From the NCBI RefSeq assembly GCF_014842995.1, contig NZ_JACYXL010000002.1, positions 310,001-374,000 on the forward strand: DNA of 64,000 bases, given 5' to 3'. The translations under genes were made by a program, and so were the position numbers. Position 1 is the first letter of the stretch; the number at the start of each line of letters is the position of its first letter. This document shows, in pieces, positions 1-8,402 of the stretch. The DNA is from Rhodanobacter sp. 7MK24 (GTDB lineage: Bacteria > Pseudomonadota > Gammaproteobacteria > Xanthomonadales > Rhodanobacteraceae). Below the pieces are notes generated by a model. That model did not search any database. It was given only the letters and a program-made list of their open reading frames with translations, and was not told the DNA's origin.

Positions 1-26
1 GACCAAAGCCAGTCATGCCACCGCAA

Positions 27-56
27 GGCGGGCGAAGTATCCTTGTACCGCCCGCC
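27..56. repeat. inverted repeat upstream of erpA
   Basis: Seven-base perfect arms GGCGGGC (27-33) and GCCCGCC (50-56) enclose a 16-nt loop just ahead of the erpA start. It could be the terminator of a gene left of the window or a leader hairpin of erpA; there is no T-run, so the role is open. Confidence 0.35.
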
Positions 57-67
57 AGCATCCCCAT

Positions 68-454
68 GTGAGTGCCATGGATACCGTCGTTTCGCTTCCC
101 TCCGTTCCCGATTACCGCAGCAGCGGCGCGCCGCTGGTGTTCACCGAGGCCGCCGCGCACAAGGTGCATGAGCTGATCGCGGAGGAAGGCAATCCCGGGC
201 TGAAGCTGCGCGTATACATCTCCGGCGGCGGCTGTTCGGGCTTCCAGTACGGCTTCACTTTCGACGAAGCGCAGGCCGAGGACGATTTCGCACTGGAGCG
301 CGAGGGCGTGACCCTGCTGTGCGATCCGCTGTCGCTGCAATATCTCACGGGCGCCGAGATCGATTACAGCGAGAGCCTCAACGGCTCGCAGTTCGTGATA
401 CGCAATCCGAACGCCAAGACCACCTGCGGCTGCGGCTCCTCGTTCTCGACCTGA
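68..454 (+). CDS. erpA: iron-sulfur cluster insertion protein ErpA
   Basis: A-type carrier that delivers Fe-S clusters to apoproteins in the cytoplasm. The 128-residue protein has the A-type signature [11 protein letters not shown] (Cys56) and the C-terminal CGCG pair (Cys120, Cys122); these three cysteines are the cluster ligands of the family. The core from about residue 22 has the usual length for ErpA/IscA; the first 20 residues are extra and variable. The listed start is GTG at 68; an in-frame ATG lies at 77 and neither has a strong Shine-Dalgarno sequence, so the exact start is uncertain. nudC follows 11 nt downstream in the same direction and may be co-transcribed. Confidence 0.93.
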   Translation: MSAMDTVVSLPSVPDYRSSGAPLVFTEAAAHKVHELIAEEGNPGLKLRVYISGGGCSGFQYGFTFDEAQAEDDFALEREGVTLLCDPLSLQYLTGAEIDYSESLNGSQFVIRNPNAKTTCGCGSSFST

Positions 455-465
455 CGTTGCACGCC

Positions 466-1431
466 ATGTCCGCGACGCCACCAAATACTTTCGCCGGACT
501 CAGCCTGATCCTGGACCGCATGGCCGAACGCCGCGACGATGCGGAATGGCTGGACGTGCAGGCTGCATCCCCAACGGCGCGCTACCTGCTGCTCGACACC
601 GAAGGCCGCGCCTTCCTGCATGTCGACCGCGACGCGTTGCGCTGGCTCGATGCGGACGAACGCCGGCGGCTGAGCGTCGACGTAAGGGCATGGCTGCTCG
701 GCATCGCCGACGGGCGCCCGCATTTCCTGCTGGTGCTGGAAGGCGACACGCTTATCGGCGCCGCCGAATCCGAATTGCGGGCCCGCCGCGCAAGTCTGCG
801 CGAAGCGGGCTTGCTGCTGCCTGCCGATGAAGCAAGTCTGTTTGCCTATGCCAAGGGCCTTGCACACTGGCAGCGCGAAACTCGGCATTGCGCCTACTGC
901 GGCTCGCCGCTCGTCGCCGTTTCCGCCGGGCATCGCCTGCAATGCACGAACACCGACTGTGGCCGCATGCATTTTCCACGCACCGATGCGGCGGTCATCG
1001 TGATCGTGGAGCACGAAAGCGCTTGCCTGCTCGGCCGACAGAACGGCTGGCCGCCCGGACGCTATTCCACGCTGGCCGGCTTCGTCGAGCCGGGTGAAGC
1101 CCTGGAAGATGCGGTGCGCCGCGAGGTGCTGGAGGAATCCGGCGTGCGTGTGGGCGCAGTCCGCTATCACTCCTCGCAACCCTGGCCAATGCCGGCCTCG
1201 TTGATGGTGGGCTTCACCGCCGTGGCGCTCGAGCCCACGATCCACCTGCGCGACGGCGAACTGGAAGAAGCGCGCTGGTTCACGCCGCAGCAGATTGCGG
1301 ACGGCATCGCCGACGGGAGTTTCGTGCCTTCTTCGCCATTGTCGGTGTCCTATCGGCTGCTTCAGCACTGGCTGCGCGAGCGCGCCGGCATGGAACTGGA
1401 CGCACTGACCGCTGCGCGCACAACCATGTGA
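466..1431 (+). CDS. nudC: NAD(+) diphosphatase NudC (Nudix hydrolase)
   Basis: Hydrolyses NAD(H) to NMN(H) and AMP and, in the family, removes NAD caps from RNA. The 321-residue protein shows an N-terminal domain, a four-cysteine zinc ribbon (Cys142, 145, 160, 165), a complete Nudix box (residues 205-227, GFVEPGE...REVLEESGV) and the NudC-specific motif SQPWPMPASLM (237-247) that marks NAD specificity. The ATG at 466 is chosen because it opens the conserved N-terminal domain; the frame stays open back to 319 but that part overlaps erpA and looks non-coding. ampE begins 51 nt after its stop. Confidence 0.93.
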   Translation: MSATPPNTFAGLSLILDRMAERRDDAEWLDVQAASPTARYLLLDTEGRAFLHVDRDALRWLDADERRRLSVDVRAWLLGIADGRPHFLLVLEGDTLIGAAESELRARRASLREAGLLLPADEASLFAYAKGLAHWQRETRHCAYCGSPLVAVSAGHRLQCTNTDCGRMHFPRTDAAVIVIVEHESACLLGRQNGWPPGRYSTLAGFVEPGEALEDAVRREVLEESGVRVGAVRYHSSQPWPMPASLMVGFTAVALEPTIHLRDGELEEARWFTPQQIADGIADGSFVPSSPLSVSYRLLQHWLRERAGMELDALTAARTTM

Positions 1432-1482
1432 TGGCAAAACGCCTCGCATACAATGCGAGGCGAATCTCCGGAGTCCCCGCGC

Positions 1483-2352
1483 ATGGCCCTTCGTCTGCTC
1501 GCCGCCCTGATTGCCCTTGGACTGCTGCACTGGCAACCGCGCCTCGCGCATTGGCGCAACGACGGCGGCTTCCGTCGCTGGGTCGCGCAGTTGAGCGACA
1601 CCAGCGGCGCCGGCCGCGTCGCCCTGGCCCTATTGGTTCCATTGGTGCTGTGCGCGGTGGCGACCTGGCTGCTGCGCCACTCGCCGTTGTCCGACCTGCT
1701 GCATTTGCTGTTCGCGCTGGTGGTACTGCTGTTCTGCTTTGGCCCGCATGCGTTTGAGGCCGACCTTGAAGCGATCCTCGCCGCGCCGGACGACGCCAGC
1801 CGCGAAGCCGCGGCGCAATCGCTGGGCGAGGACGGGCAATACGTGCCATGGCGCGCGGTGGAGCTGGGCGAAGCCGCCGTCTATGCCGCCTTGCGCCGAC
1901 GCTTCGGCGTACTGTTCTGGTTCTTCCTGCTCGGGCCGGCGGGTGCGTTGCTGTACCGGCTTGCACGCACGCTGGGCCGCGACGACTCGCTGCCGCTGGA
2001 TGCGGAAGCGCGTGGCACAGCCCACCAGCTGGCCAATGCGCTGGATTGGGTTCCCGCGCAACTGATGGTATTTACGCTGGCCCTCGTAGGTCATTGGGAT
2101 GCGGTGATCGGTGCATGGAACCGCTGGCACCAGCAAGCCTTGCCGAACAGCTGGCTCAACGAGGGCCCCGGCTTCCTCGGTGCCACGGCGCGCGCGGAGA
2201 TCCAGGTCGACATCGAGGGCGGCGAAGGGTATGTGGAAGAGCGCAGCGATGCATTGCTCGAACTGCGGCGCCTGCGCAGCGCGTTGCTGCGCGCCTTGCT
2301 GGCGTGGCTGAGCGTGGTGGCGTTGATCGTGATCGGCGGTTGGTTGCGCTAA
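1483..2352 (+). CDS. ampE: AmpE-like inner membrane protein
   Basis: The 289-residue protein resembles AmpE, an inner membrane protein of the CobD/AmpE superfamily linked in enterobacteria to the beta-lactamase regulatory pathway with AmpD. Visible features are an N-terminal hydrophobic segment (about residues 3-15), membrane segments near 45-70 and 78-95, a pair near 145-165, and a C-terminal hydrophobic end (about 265-285). The conserved block around PHAFEADLEAIL sits after the third segment. ATG 1483 is preferred over the upstream in-frame ATG at 1453 because it starts directly at the membrane segment. No ampD lies next to it here. Function is assigned by family resemblance only. Confidence 0.75.
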   Translation: MALRLLAALIALGLLHWQPRLAHWRNDGGFRRWVAQLSDTSGAGRVALALLVPLVLCAVATWLLRHSPLSDLLHLLFALVVLLFCFGPHAFEADLEAILAAPDDASREAAAQSLGEDGQYVPWRAVELGEAAVYAALRRRFGVLFWFFLLGPAGALLYRLARTLGRDDSLPLDAEARGTAHQLANALDWVPAQLMVFTLALVGHWDAVIGAWNRWHQQALPNSWLNEGPGFLGATARAEIQVDIEGGEGYVEERSDALLELRRLRSALLRALLAWLSVVALIVIGGWLR

Positions 2353-2359
2353 GCAATCG

Positions 2360-2437
2360 GTAGGAGCACACCCTGCGCACGATCGCTCTTCGCTCTGATC
2401 AAAACGCAGGGCAATCGCGCACAGGATGCGCTCCTAC
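2360..2437. repeat. GTAG REP pair, copy A
   Basis: Inverted pair of REP units. The left arm starts GTAGGAGCACACCCTGCGCA and the right arm ends ATGCGCTCCTAC, about 24 nt each, around a 30-nt centre. Each arm starts with GTAG when read toward the centre and contains its own small palindrome, as in RAYT-associated REP elements. It sits between ampE and the convergent acyltransferase gene. Further copies lie at 8325, 14286, 54754 and 61070. Confidence 0.85.
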
Positions 2438-2446
2438 AACAACGCA

Positions 2447-4321
2447 TCACGCCATGTCGCCGCGCAATTCCCGAACACGCGCTTCCAGCGCCGCCGCCCT
2501 GGCGTGTTCCGGCGACACCGGCGCATCCACCACCAATTCCACGCGCGCACGGAAGCGTCGCGGCAAGCGCGCGCGACCCAGCGCGGAATCCCGCCGGCTC
2601 CACATGCTGCCCCATAACCCGCGCAACGCCATGGGTACCACCGGCACCGGACGGCGCGCGAGGATCTTTTCCACGCCCGGACGAAACGGTGCGATGGCAC
2701 CGTCGCGAGTCAAGGCACCTTCGGGGAAGATGCACACCAGCTCGCCGTCGGCGAGTGCCGCATCCACGGCGTCCCATGCGTGCTGCAACACCGCCGGGTC
2801 TTCCTTCTGTCCGGCGATGGGAATGGCTTTTGCAGTCTTGAACAGGAACTTCAGCAGCGGGATGTTGAAGATCCTGTAATACATCACGAAGCGCGCCGGA
2901 CGGCGCAGGTTCGCCATCAGCAGCAGCGGGTCGACGAAGCTCACGTGGTTGCAGACCAGAAGTGCCGGCCCTTCCTCCGGAATGTGCCGCAAACCATCGG
3001 CACGCACGCGATAAAGCGTATTGGCAAGCGTCCAGGTGAAGAAGTGCAGGATGAATTCGGGCACCAGCGTGAAGATGTAGCCCGCCACCAGTATGTTGAG
3101 CAATGCCGCGGCGAAGAAGATTTCCGCCGCGCTGAAGCCCAGCGCTCCCATGCCCAGGCCGAAGCCGGCCGCCGCCACGATCAGCACGGCGTTCATGATG
3201 TTGTTGCCGGCGATGATGCGGGAGAGCTTTTCGCGCGGCGCACGCGCCTGCACGAAGGCGAACAACGGCACCACGTACAGGCCGGCGAAGGCGCCGATCA
3301 GCATGAGGTCCAGCGCGATGCGCCAGCTGCCCGCGCCACGCAGGAAACCGAGCCAACCCAGTCCACGCACCGGCGCGACGCCGTGGCGCGCGAAGTAGAG
3401 ATCCACGCCGAACGCGGTGAGCCCGAATGCGCCCAGTGGCACCAGGCCGATTTCCACGCGCTTGCCGGAAAGCTTCTCGCACGCCAGTGCACCGATGCCG
3501 CTGCCGATGGTGAACAGCGTGAGCACCAGCGTGTACACCGTGTTGTCGCCGCCCAGCGTCTCACGCGTGTAGATCGGCAACTGTGCGATCAGCACGGTAC
3601 CGAAGAACCAGAACCACGAGATACCCAGCACCGCATTCCACACCGCACGATCCGCGTGGGTGATGCGGATGACCCGAGCGGTTTCGCCGAACGTGTTCGG
3701 GTTGAACTTCAACTCCGGCGCCGTGGCCGGAGCGGCCGGAATCGCACGGCACGCGAGATAGCCGACCACCGCCACGCCTATCGTGATGCAAGCGGCGAGC
3801 CATGGCCCGATCTCAGCCGCACCCATCGTCGTGGTGCCCACGATCATGCCCAGCAGGATGGCCAGCTGCGTGCCCATCTCCACCAGCCCGTTGCCGCCCA
3901 CCAGTTCCGTCGCTTTCAACGCTTGCGGCAGGATCGCGTACTTGATCGGCCCGAACACGGTGGAGTGCAACCCCATCATGAACAGCACCACCAGCAGCAG
4001 GCTTACGTGGTGCATGACGAATCCCACGGCCGCGATCGCCATCGCGGCGATCTCGAACCATTTCACCCAGCGGATGATGCGCGTCTTCTCGATCTTCTCG
4101 GCAAGCTGCCCCGCGCTGGCGGAGAACAGGAAGAACGGCAGGATGAACAAGGCGGGTGCGAGATTGGTGTAGATGGCCGCGGCGTGGTCGTCCAACCCCA
4201 GCTGGAACGCCACCAGCACCAGCAGCGCGCAGCGGAAGGCGTTGTCATTGAACGCCGCCAGCGCCTGCGTCCAGAAGAACGGCGCGAAGCGGCGCTGGCC
4301 CAGCAAGGCGAACTGGCTCAT
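2447..4321 (-). CDS. MFS lysophospholipid transporter fused to acyltransferase
   Basis: A 624-residue two-domain membrane protein. Residues about 1-430 are a major facilitator domain that opens like LplT, the lysophospholipid flippase. Residues about 440-624 are a PlsC-type 1-acylglycerophosphate acyltransferase with the HX4D motif in NHVSFVD (458-464) and the FPEG motif (532-535). In enterobacteria the analogous Aas/LplT system also has an acyl-ACP ligase domain; none is present here. Probable role is uptake and re-acylation of lysophospholipids or a related phospholipid acylation step at the inner membrane. The ATG is the only start upstream of the first conserved residues. It is followed by the CdsA-like operon in the same direction, 52 nt away. 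Confidence 0.85.
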   Translation of the reverse strand: MSQFALLGQRRFAPFFWTQALAAFNDNAFRCALLVLVAFQLGLDDHAAAIYTNLAPALFILPFFLFSASAGQLAEKIEKTRIIRWVKWFEIAAMAIAAVGFVMHHVSLLLVVLFMMGLHSTVFGPIKYAILPQALKATELVGGNGLVEMGTQLAILLGMIVGTTTMGAAEIGPWLAACITIGVAVVGYLACRAIPAAPATAPELKFNPNTFGETARVIRITHADRAVWNAVLGISWFWFFGTVLIAQLPIYTRETLGGDNTVYTLVLTLFTIGSGIGALACEKLSGKRVEIGLVPLGAFGLTAFGVDLYFARHGVAPVRGLGWLGFLRGAGSWRIALDLMLIGAFAGLYVVPLFAFVQARAPREKLSRIIAGNNIMNAVLIVAAAGFGLGMGALGFSAAEIFFAAALLNILVAGYIFTLVPEFILHFFTWTLANTLYRVRADGLRHIPEEGPALLVCNHVSFVDPLLLMANLRRPARFVMYYRIFNIPLLKFLFKTAKAIPIAGQKEDPAVLQHAWDAVDAALADGELVCIFPEGALTRDGAIAPFRPGVEKILARRPVPVVPMALRGLWGSMWSRRDSALGRARLPRRFRARVELVVDAPVSPEHARAAALEARVRELRGDMA

Positions 4322-4373
4322 GTGGGCTCCATGTCAGGGCGATGCCGGCCAGCGTAACCGCAAGGGCAGGGCT

Positions 4374-5321
4374 TCATGCCCAGAAATATCGCGTCATGTG
4401 GAAGAACACCGGCGCGGCGAAGCAGACCGAATCCAGCCTGTCCAGCACACCGCCATGTCCCTCGATCATATGGCCCCAGTCCTTGATGCCGCGGTCGCGC
4501 TTGATCGCCGACATCACCAACCCGCCCAGGAAGCCCATCAAATTGATGACCAGCGCCATGCCCAACGCGCCAAGGAACGAAAACGGCGTGATCCACCAGA
4601 GCAGTCCGCCCAGCAGGCTGGCCGACGCCACGCCGCCGACGAAACCCTCCAGCGTCTTCGAAGGCGACAGCACCGGCGCGATCAGCCGCTTGCCGCACAG
4701 CTTGCCCCAAACGTACTGCAGCACGTCCGAGGACTGCACCACGATCACCAGGAACGCGATCAACAGCAACTGTCGATGCTCGTAGCCGGGGATCTTCAGG
4801 GTCAGCAAAGCCGGAACGTGCGAGATGCAGAACACGCTGATCATCAATCCCCACTGCACCTTGGCTGCACGTTCCAGGAAGCGCGTGGTGTCGCCGCCAG
4901 TCGCCGCCAGGATGGGCAACAGCAGGAATGCATAGACCGGAATGAAGATGGCGAACATGCCATACCACTCGATGCCCACCAGCAGATACTGGATCGGCAG
5001 CACCAGGTAGAACGCGGCCGCCAATGCCCAGTAGTCACCGCCACGCGTGGGCAGCAACGTGATGAATTCCCTCAATGCCAGCAACGACACCAGGAAAAAC
5101 AACACCAGCACGCCCGGCTTGCCAAACATGAAGGAGATGCCGACCAAGGCCGCCATCGCCCACCAGGCGTTGATGCGTGCATTGAGGTTGTCCACCGCCG
5201 AACGACCCGCCGGCGACACGCGCAGCGCCAGCACACGGCCGATGAGGGTGGCCAGCAACAGGACCGCGCCGATGCCGGCGAACAAGGCCATGGCCTGCTG
5301 ATGCGAAGTCAGGTGCGACAT
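4374..5321 (-). CDS. phosphatidate cytidylyltransferase (CdsA/YnbB family)
   Basis: Makes CDP-diacylglycerol from phosphatidate and CTP. The 315-residue integral membrane protein has about eight hydrophobic segments and ends with the full CdsA signature (residues about 271-298: SAIKRDRG, KDWG, EGHGGVLDRLDS). The ATG at 5321 overlaps the stop of the upstream acyltransferase gene by one base (TGATG), which indicates translational coupling. With the two genes upstream it forms a CDP-alcohol transferase - acyltransferase - CdsA set similar in content to the ynb operon of E. coli, so it may be a second, pathway-specific CdsA; whether the genome has another cannot be seen. Confidence 0.88.
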   Translation of the reverse strand: MSHLTSHQQAMALFAGIGAVLLLATLIGRVLALRVSPAGRSAVDNLNARINAWWAMAALVGISFMFGKPGVLVLFFLVSLLALREFITLLPTRGGDYWALAAAFYLVLPIQYLLVGIEWYGMFAIFIPVYAFLLLPILAATGGDTTRFLERAAKVQWGLMISVFCISHVPALLTLKIPGYEHRQLLLIAFLVIVVQSSDVLQYVWGKLCGKRLIAPVLSPSKTLEGFVGGVASASLLGGLLWWITPFSFLGALGMALVINLMGFLGGLVMSAIKRDRGIKDWGHMIEGHGGVLDRLDSVCFAAPVFFHMTRYFWA

Positions 5322-5938
5322 CACGCCTCCTTGGGTGCCAGCGCAAGCAACGCAGTACGCGTCCGTTCGAGAAAACCCTGCTTGTCCTCGCCCGCAGCCA
5401 GACGCAACGGCATGCCGAAGCGCGCGGTGCACAACAGCGGCAACGGAATCAGGCGCCCCTTCGGCATCACCCGGTTGAGGTTTTCCAGCCACACCGGCAC
5501 CAGCTCCAGGTCCGCGCAGCGTGTGGCGAGGTGGTACAGGCCGCTCTTGAACGGCAACAGGCCTTCCCCCGGATTGCGCGTGCCTTCGGGGAACAGGATC
5601 AGCGCATCGCCCGCCTCGATTGCCGCCGTCATCGTCGTGATCGGATCCTCGGTGCGCTGTGCGGCGTCACGCTCGACCAGCACGCCCTTGAACACGCGCC
5701 GGATCAGGTAACGACGCAAGGCGCCGCGCCTCCAATATTCCGCCGCTGCCACCGGACGCGCCTGCGCACGCAACGCCGGAGGCAGCGCCGACCAGATCAG
5801 CACGAAATCGCCGTGGCTGCTGTGGTTGCCGTAATACACCCGGGGACCGGGCGCGAGCTGCTCGCTCCAGAACACGCGACTGCCGGTGAGCAGGCGGATG
5901 AAACCGGTCAGCGACCGGGCAACCAGTGGTTCAAGCAT
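5321..5938 (-). CDS. 1-acyl-sn-glycerol-3-phosphate acyltransferase (PlsC-like)
   Basis: A 205-residue member of the PlsC acyltransferase superfamily with the catalytic HX4D motif in NHSSHGD (38-44) and the FPEGTR substrate-binding motif (116-121). One hydrophobic stretch near the N-terminus probably anchors it to the inner membrane. The start ATG 5938 follows a frame that is open but unlike protein upstream. The gene lies in the middle of the three-gene lipid operon, 46 nt after the CDP-alcohol phosphatidyltransferase and overlapping the CdsA-like gene by one base. It probably supplies phosphatidate or a special acyl-lipid for the same pathway. Confidence 0.87.
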   Translation of the reverse strand: MLEPLVARSLTGFIRLLTGSRVFWSEQLAPGPRVYYGNHSSHGDFVLIWSALPPALRAQARPVAAAEYWRRGALRRYLIRRVFKGVLVERDAAQRTEDPITTMTAAIEAGDALILFPEGTRNPGEGLLPFKSGLYHLATRCADLELVPVWLENLNRVMPKGRLIPLPLLCTARFGMPLRLAAGEDKQGFLERTRTALLALAPKEA

Positions 5939-5984
5939 GCATCCCCCATGGCCCTGCGGCAGGCGCCTGCCGCGCCGGCCCGTG

Positions 5985-6593
5985 TCATTCGCCCAGTTCG
6001 CGCAAAGCCGCGCGGGCTCGATTGAATACCGTCCACGCGCACAGCAAGGCCAGCGCCCACACCACGTTGTCCCAAGACCGAACCGGCACGCCCAGTGCCA
6101 GCAGCAATCCCAGTACACCGAACACCAGCGCACGATCGCTTTTTCCCAAGGGGCCGTCGTAACGTCGCGAGGCGCCGATCTGCACGCCGATCACACCCGT
6201 CATTTCGGTCCACGTGGCCAACAGCACGAACACCGCCAATGGCCACAGCGAAAACGCCGGCGTCAGCGCCAACGGCAGGTACAGGCCAGCATCGGCCACC
6301 ACGTCGCCCAGCTCGTTCAACACCGCACCAAGCCTGGAGGACTGCCCATGCTCACGTGCCAGCATGCCATCGATGGCGTTGAGCGCCATGCGGAGCAGCA
6401 GCCACAGCGGCAATATCCCCCAAATCCAGCGTTGGCCACCAGCCGCGCACCCCACGACCAGGCCCACCAGCAGCGACACCAGCATCGCCGCGACCGTCAC
6501 CTGATTGGCCCGTACGCCCACGCTCGCCATACGCCGCACCAGCGGCCTCAACAGGGCCTGAAAGCGCGGTTTGATGTCGTACACACTCGGCAT
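5985..6593 (-). CDS. CDP-alcohol phosphatidyltransferase (YnbA-like)
   Basis: The 202-residue polytopic protein carries the CDP-alcohol phosphatidyltransferase motif at residues 72-97 but with Asn at two of the four normally acidic positions: N72..D75-G76..A79-R80...G89...N93...D97. Family members displace CMP from CDP-diacylglycerol with an alcohol. The NELGD form is, as far as I recall, typical of the YnbA-like subgroup; the alcohol acceptor is unknown. A strong Shine-Dalgarno (AAGGAG, reverse strand) precedes ATG 6593. It is the first gene of the three-gene lipid operon, so it may define the product. Bax-inhibitor-like gene lies upstream in the same direction. Confidence 0.85.
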   Translation of the reverse strand: MPSVYDIKPRFQALLRPLVRRMASVGVRANQVTVAAMLVSLLVGLVVGCAAGGQRWIWGILPLWLLLRMALNAIDGMLAREHGQSSRLGAVLNELGDVVADAGLYLPLALTPAFSLWPLAVFVLLATWTEMTGVIGVQIGASRRYDGPLGKSDRALVFGVLGLLLALGVPVRSWDNVVWALALLCAWTVFNRARAALRELGE

Positions 6594-6694
6594 GAATCAG
6601 CTCCTTCCGAAATCACACCCGGAAACCAGCGGCGGACTTGCGCCTCGCCCTTCCGTGTTCCGATGGCGCAAGCCATCGCCCCCTAGAATCGCGG

Positions 6695-7450
6695 CTAGTT
6701 GCGCGACTGCAGCTTCGACAGCAAGCGCAGCATCTCCAGGTACAACCACACCAGGGTGACCACCAGCGCGAAAGCACCGTACCACTCCATGTACTTCGGG
6801 GCGCCGGCGTTGACACCCTGCTCGATCATGTCGAAGTCCAGCACCAGGTTGAGCGCCGCGATCGCCACCACGGCGAGGCTGAACAGGATGCCGATGCCGC
6901 TGCTGGCGCCGATGAAGCCGAAGGAGTGGCCGAAGAGGCCCATCACGAAGCTGGCCAGGTACACCAGCAGGACGCCGCCGGTGGCGGCGGCCACGCCCGC
7001 GCGGAATTTGTCGGTGACGCGGATCAGTCCGCTGCGATAGCCCATGAGCAATACGGCCATGGTGCCGAAGGTCAGCGCCACGGCCTGCATCACGATGCCG
7101 GGATAGCGCATCTCGAAGATCGCCGACAGCGCGCCCACGAACACACCCTCGGCCAGCGCATAGAGCGGCGCCGTGACCGGCGCCCAGGTCTTCTTGAACG
7201 TGGTGATCATCGCCAGCACGAAACCCACCAGCGCGCCGGCGGGCACCAGCGGCCCCAGCGCAGGCAGGCTGGCCGGGCCAGCGAAACGGCTCCAGCTGAA
7301 CATCGCACCGATCATCACCAGCACCAGCATCAGGCCGGTCTTGTTGACCGTGCCGTTCAAGCTCATCGCGCCGCCGTCGCGACTGAACACCGCGCCGCTG
7401 GCCGCGTCGAGGAAGGTGTTCTTGTTGAGTGCCGGATTGCCGCTTTGCAT
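6695..7450 (-). CDS. Bax inhibitor-1/YccA family membrane protein
   Basis: A 251-residue integral membrane protein with about seven transmembrane segments, N-terminal soluble stretch of about 45 residues, and a short charged C-terminus, the architecture of the BI-1/YccA (UPF0005) superfamily. Members act as leak channels or modulators of membrane proteases; the bacterial role is poorly defined. The ATG at 7450 has a perfect AGGAG Shine-Dalgarno 6 nt upstream on the reverse strand, which decides the start over the upstream in-frame GTG at 7477. It is probably monocistronic and divergent from the DUF2945 gene at 7574. Confidence 0.85.
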   Translation of the reverse strand: MQSGNPALNKNTFLDAASGAVFSRDGGAMSLNGTVNKTGLMLVLVMIGAMFSWSRFAGPASLPALGPLVPAGALVGFVLAMITTFKKTWAPVTAPLYALAEGVFVGALSAIFEMRYPGIVMQAVALTFGTMAVLLMGYRSGLIRVTDKFRAGVAAATGGVLLVYLASFVMGLFGHSFGFIGASSGIGILFSLAVVAIAALNLVLDFDMIEQGVNAGAPKYMEWYGAFALVVTLVWLYLEMLRLLSKLQSRN

Positions 7451-7573
7451 GTCGTACTCCTGTCGGGTTGTCACCATCCTAGCCTGCCGCCGCGCGCCTT
7501 GCAGGCAGAGACCTTGCCTGCACGCCTTCGGTGCAAAGATAGCGGCCTACGTCAACAGACAGAGACCGTCGGC

Positions 7574-7786
7574 ATGAGCCAGCAGTTCCACGTCGGCGAC
7601 CATGTGCGCTGGAATTCCGAGGCCGGCCACGTCACCGGTCGCATCACGAAGGTGCACACGGCCGACACGCCGTACAAGGGCCATTTGCGCCATTGCAGCC
7701 CGGAAGAACCGCAGTACGAGATCCAGAGCGACAAGACCGACCATATCGCCATGCACAAGGGCGCAGCGCTGCAGAAGATCGCGTGA
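7574..7786 (+). CDS. DUF2945 / HVA1-like small protein
   Basis: A 70-residue soluble protein matching the DUF2945 (hypervirulence-associated TUDOR-like) family: FHVGDHVRWNSEAGHVTGRI at the start and PQYEIQSDKTDHIAMHK near the end. These small SH3/Tudor-like barrels have no established biochemical function. The stop overlaps the start of the DUF488 gene (GTGA, 4 nt shared), so the two are translated together; this DUF2945-DUF488 pairing suggests a joint role that is not known. Confidence 0.85.
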   Translation: MSQQFHVGDHVRWNSEAGHVTGRITKVHTADTPYKGHLRHCSPEEPQYEIQSDKTDHIAMHKGAALQKIA

Positions 7787-8328
7787 ACGCCATTCCCGCC
7801 ACGATCTGGACGATCGGCCACTCCACCCGCACGCTGGAGGAGTTCCTTGCCCTGCTTGCGGCGTACTCCATCGAGGCGATCGCCGACGTGCGCCGTTTCC
7901 CCGGCTCGCGGCGGCAGCCGCAGTTCGCACGTGACGCCTTCGCTGCCAGCCTGTCCACGCATGGCATCGCTTACCAATGGTTTCCACCATTGGGTGGACG
8001 TCGCCGGGCGCGACCGGATTCGCCCAACACGGCCTGGCGCAATGCCGCGTTCCGCGGCTATGCCGACCATCTCGCCAGCGCGGAATTCGCCGAAGGTCTG
8101 GCCGAGCTGCTGGCGTTCGCGGCACGCCAGCGCACTGCGGTGATGTGCGCCGAGGCGGTGTGGTGGCGCTGCCACCGGTCGATCATCGCCGACGTGCTGA
8201 AGCAACGCGGCGTCGAGGTGATCCACATCCTGGATCTGCATCACGGCGTGGTGCATCCATGGACCTCGGCTGCGCAGATCGAGAACGGCAAGCTGAGTTA
8301 CGCGGCGCCGCAATCAACGCTGTTGTAG
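7783..8328 (+). CDS. DUF488 domain protein
   Basis: A 181-residue cytoplasmic protein of the DUF488 family. Recognisable blocks are the opening TIGHSTRTLEEFLALL, IADVRRFPGSRRQPQF, and the C-terminal CAEAVWWRCHRSIIAD with conserved C..E...CHR residues. No enzymatic function is established for the family. The GTG start at 7783 overlaps the DUF2945 stop, and the conserved N-terminal motif begins six residues later. The frame is open further upstream only as a shadow of the DUF2945 gene. REP copy B begins 3 nt before its last codon ends. Confidence 0.88.
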   Translation: MNAIPATIWTIGHSTRTLEEFLALLAAYSIEAIADVRRFPGSRRQPQFARDAFAASLSTHGIAYQWFPPLGGRRRARPDSPNTAWRNAAFRGYADHLASAEFAEGLAELLAFAARQRTAVMCAEAVWWRCHRSIIADVLKQRGVEVIHILDLHHGVVHPWTSAAQIENGKLSYAAPQSTLL

Positions 8329-8402
8329 GAGCGCACCTTGTGCGCGATGGCTCTGGCGTTTAATCGAAGCCAAAGGCATTCGCGCGCGGGGTGCGCTCCT
8401 AC
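8325..8402. repeat. GTAG REP pair, copy B
   Basis: Arms GTAGGAGCGCACCTTGTGCG and GGGGTGCGCTCCTAC around a 30-nt centre, 78 bp in all. It starts inside the last codons of the DUF488 gene and ends inside the convergent WYL gene, so it contributes the stop codons of both genes. Confidence 0.88.

Noticed and set aside
2780-5711. Long plus-strand open frames opposite the lipid genes
   Set aside because: They are antisense shadows in GC-rich DNA, rich in Arg, Gln and His, and overlap well-supported genes on the other strand.
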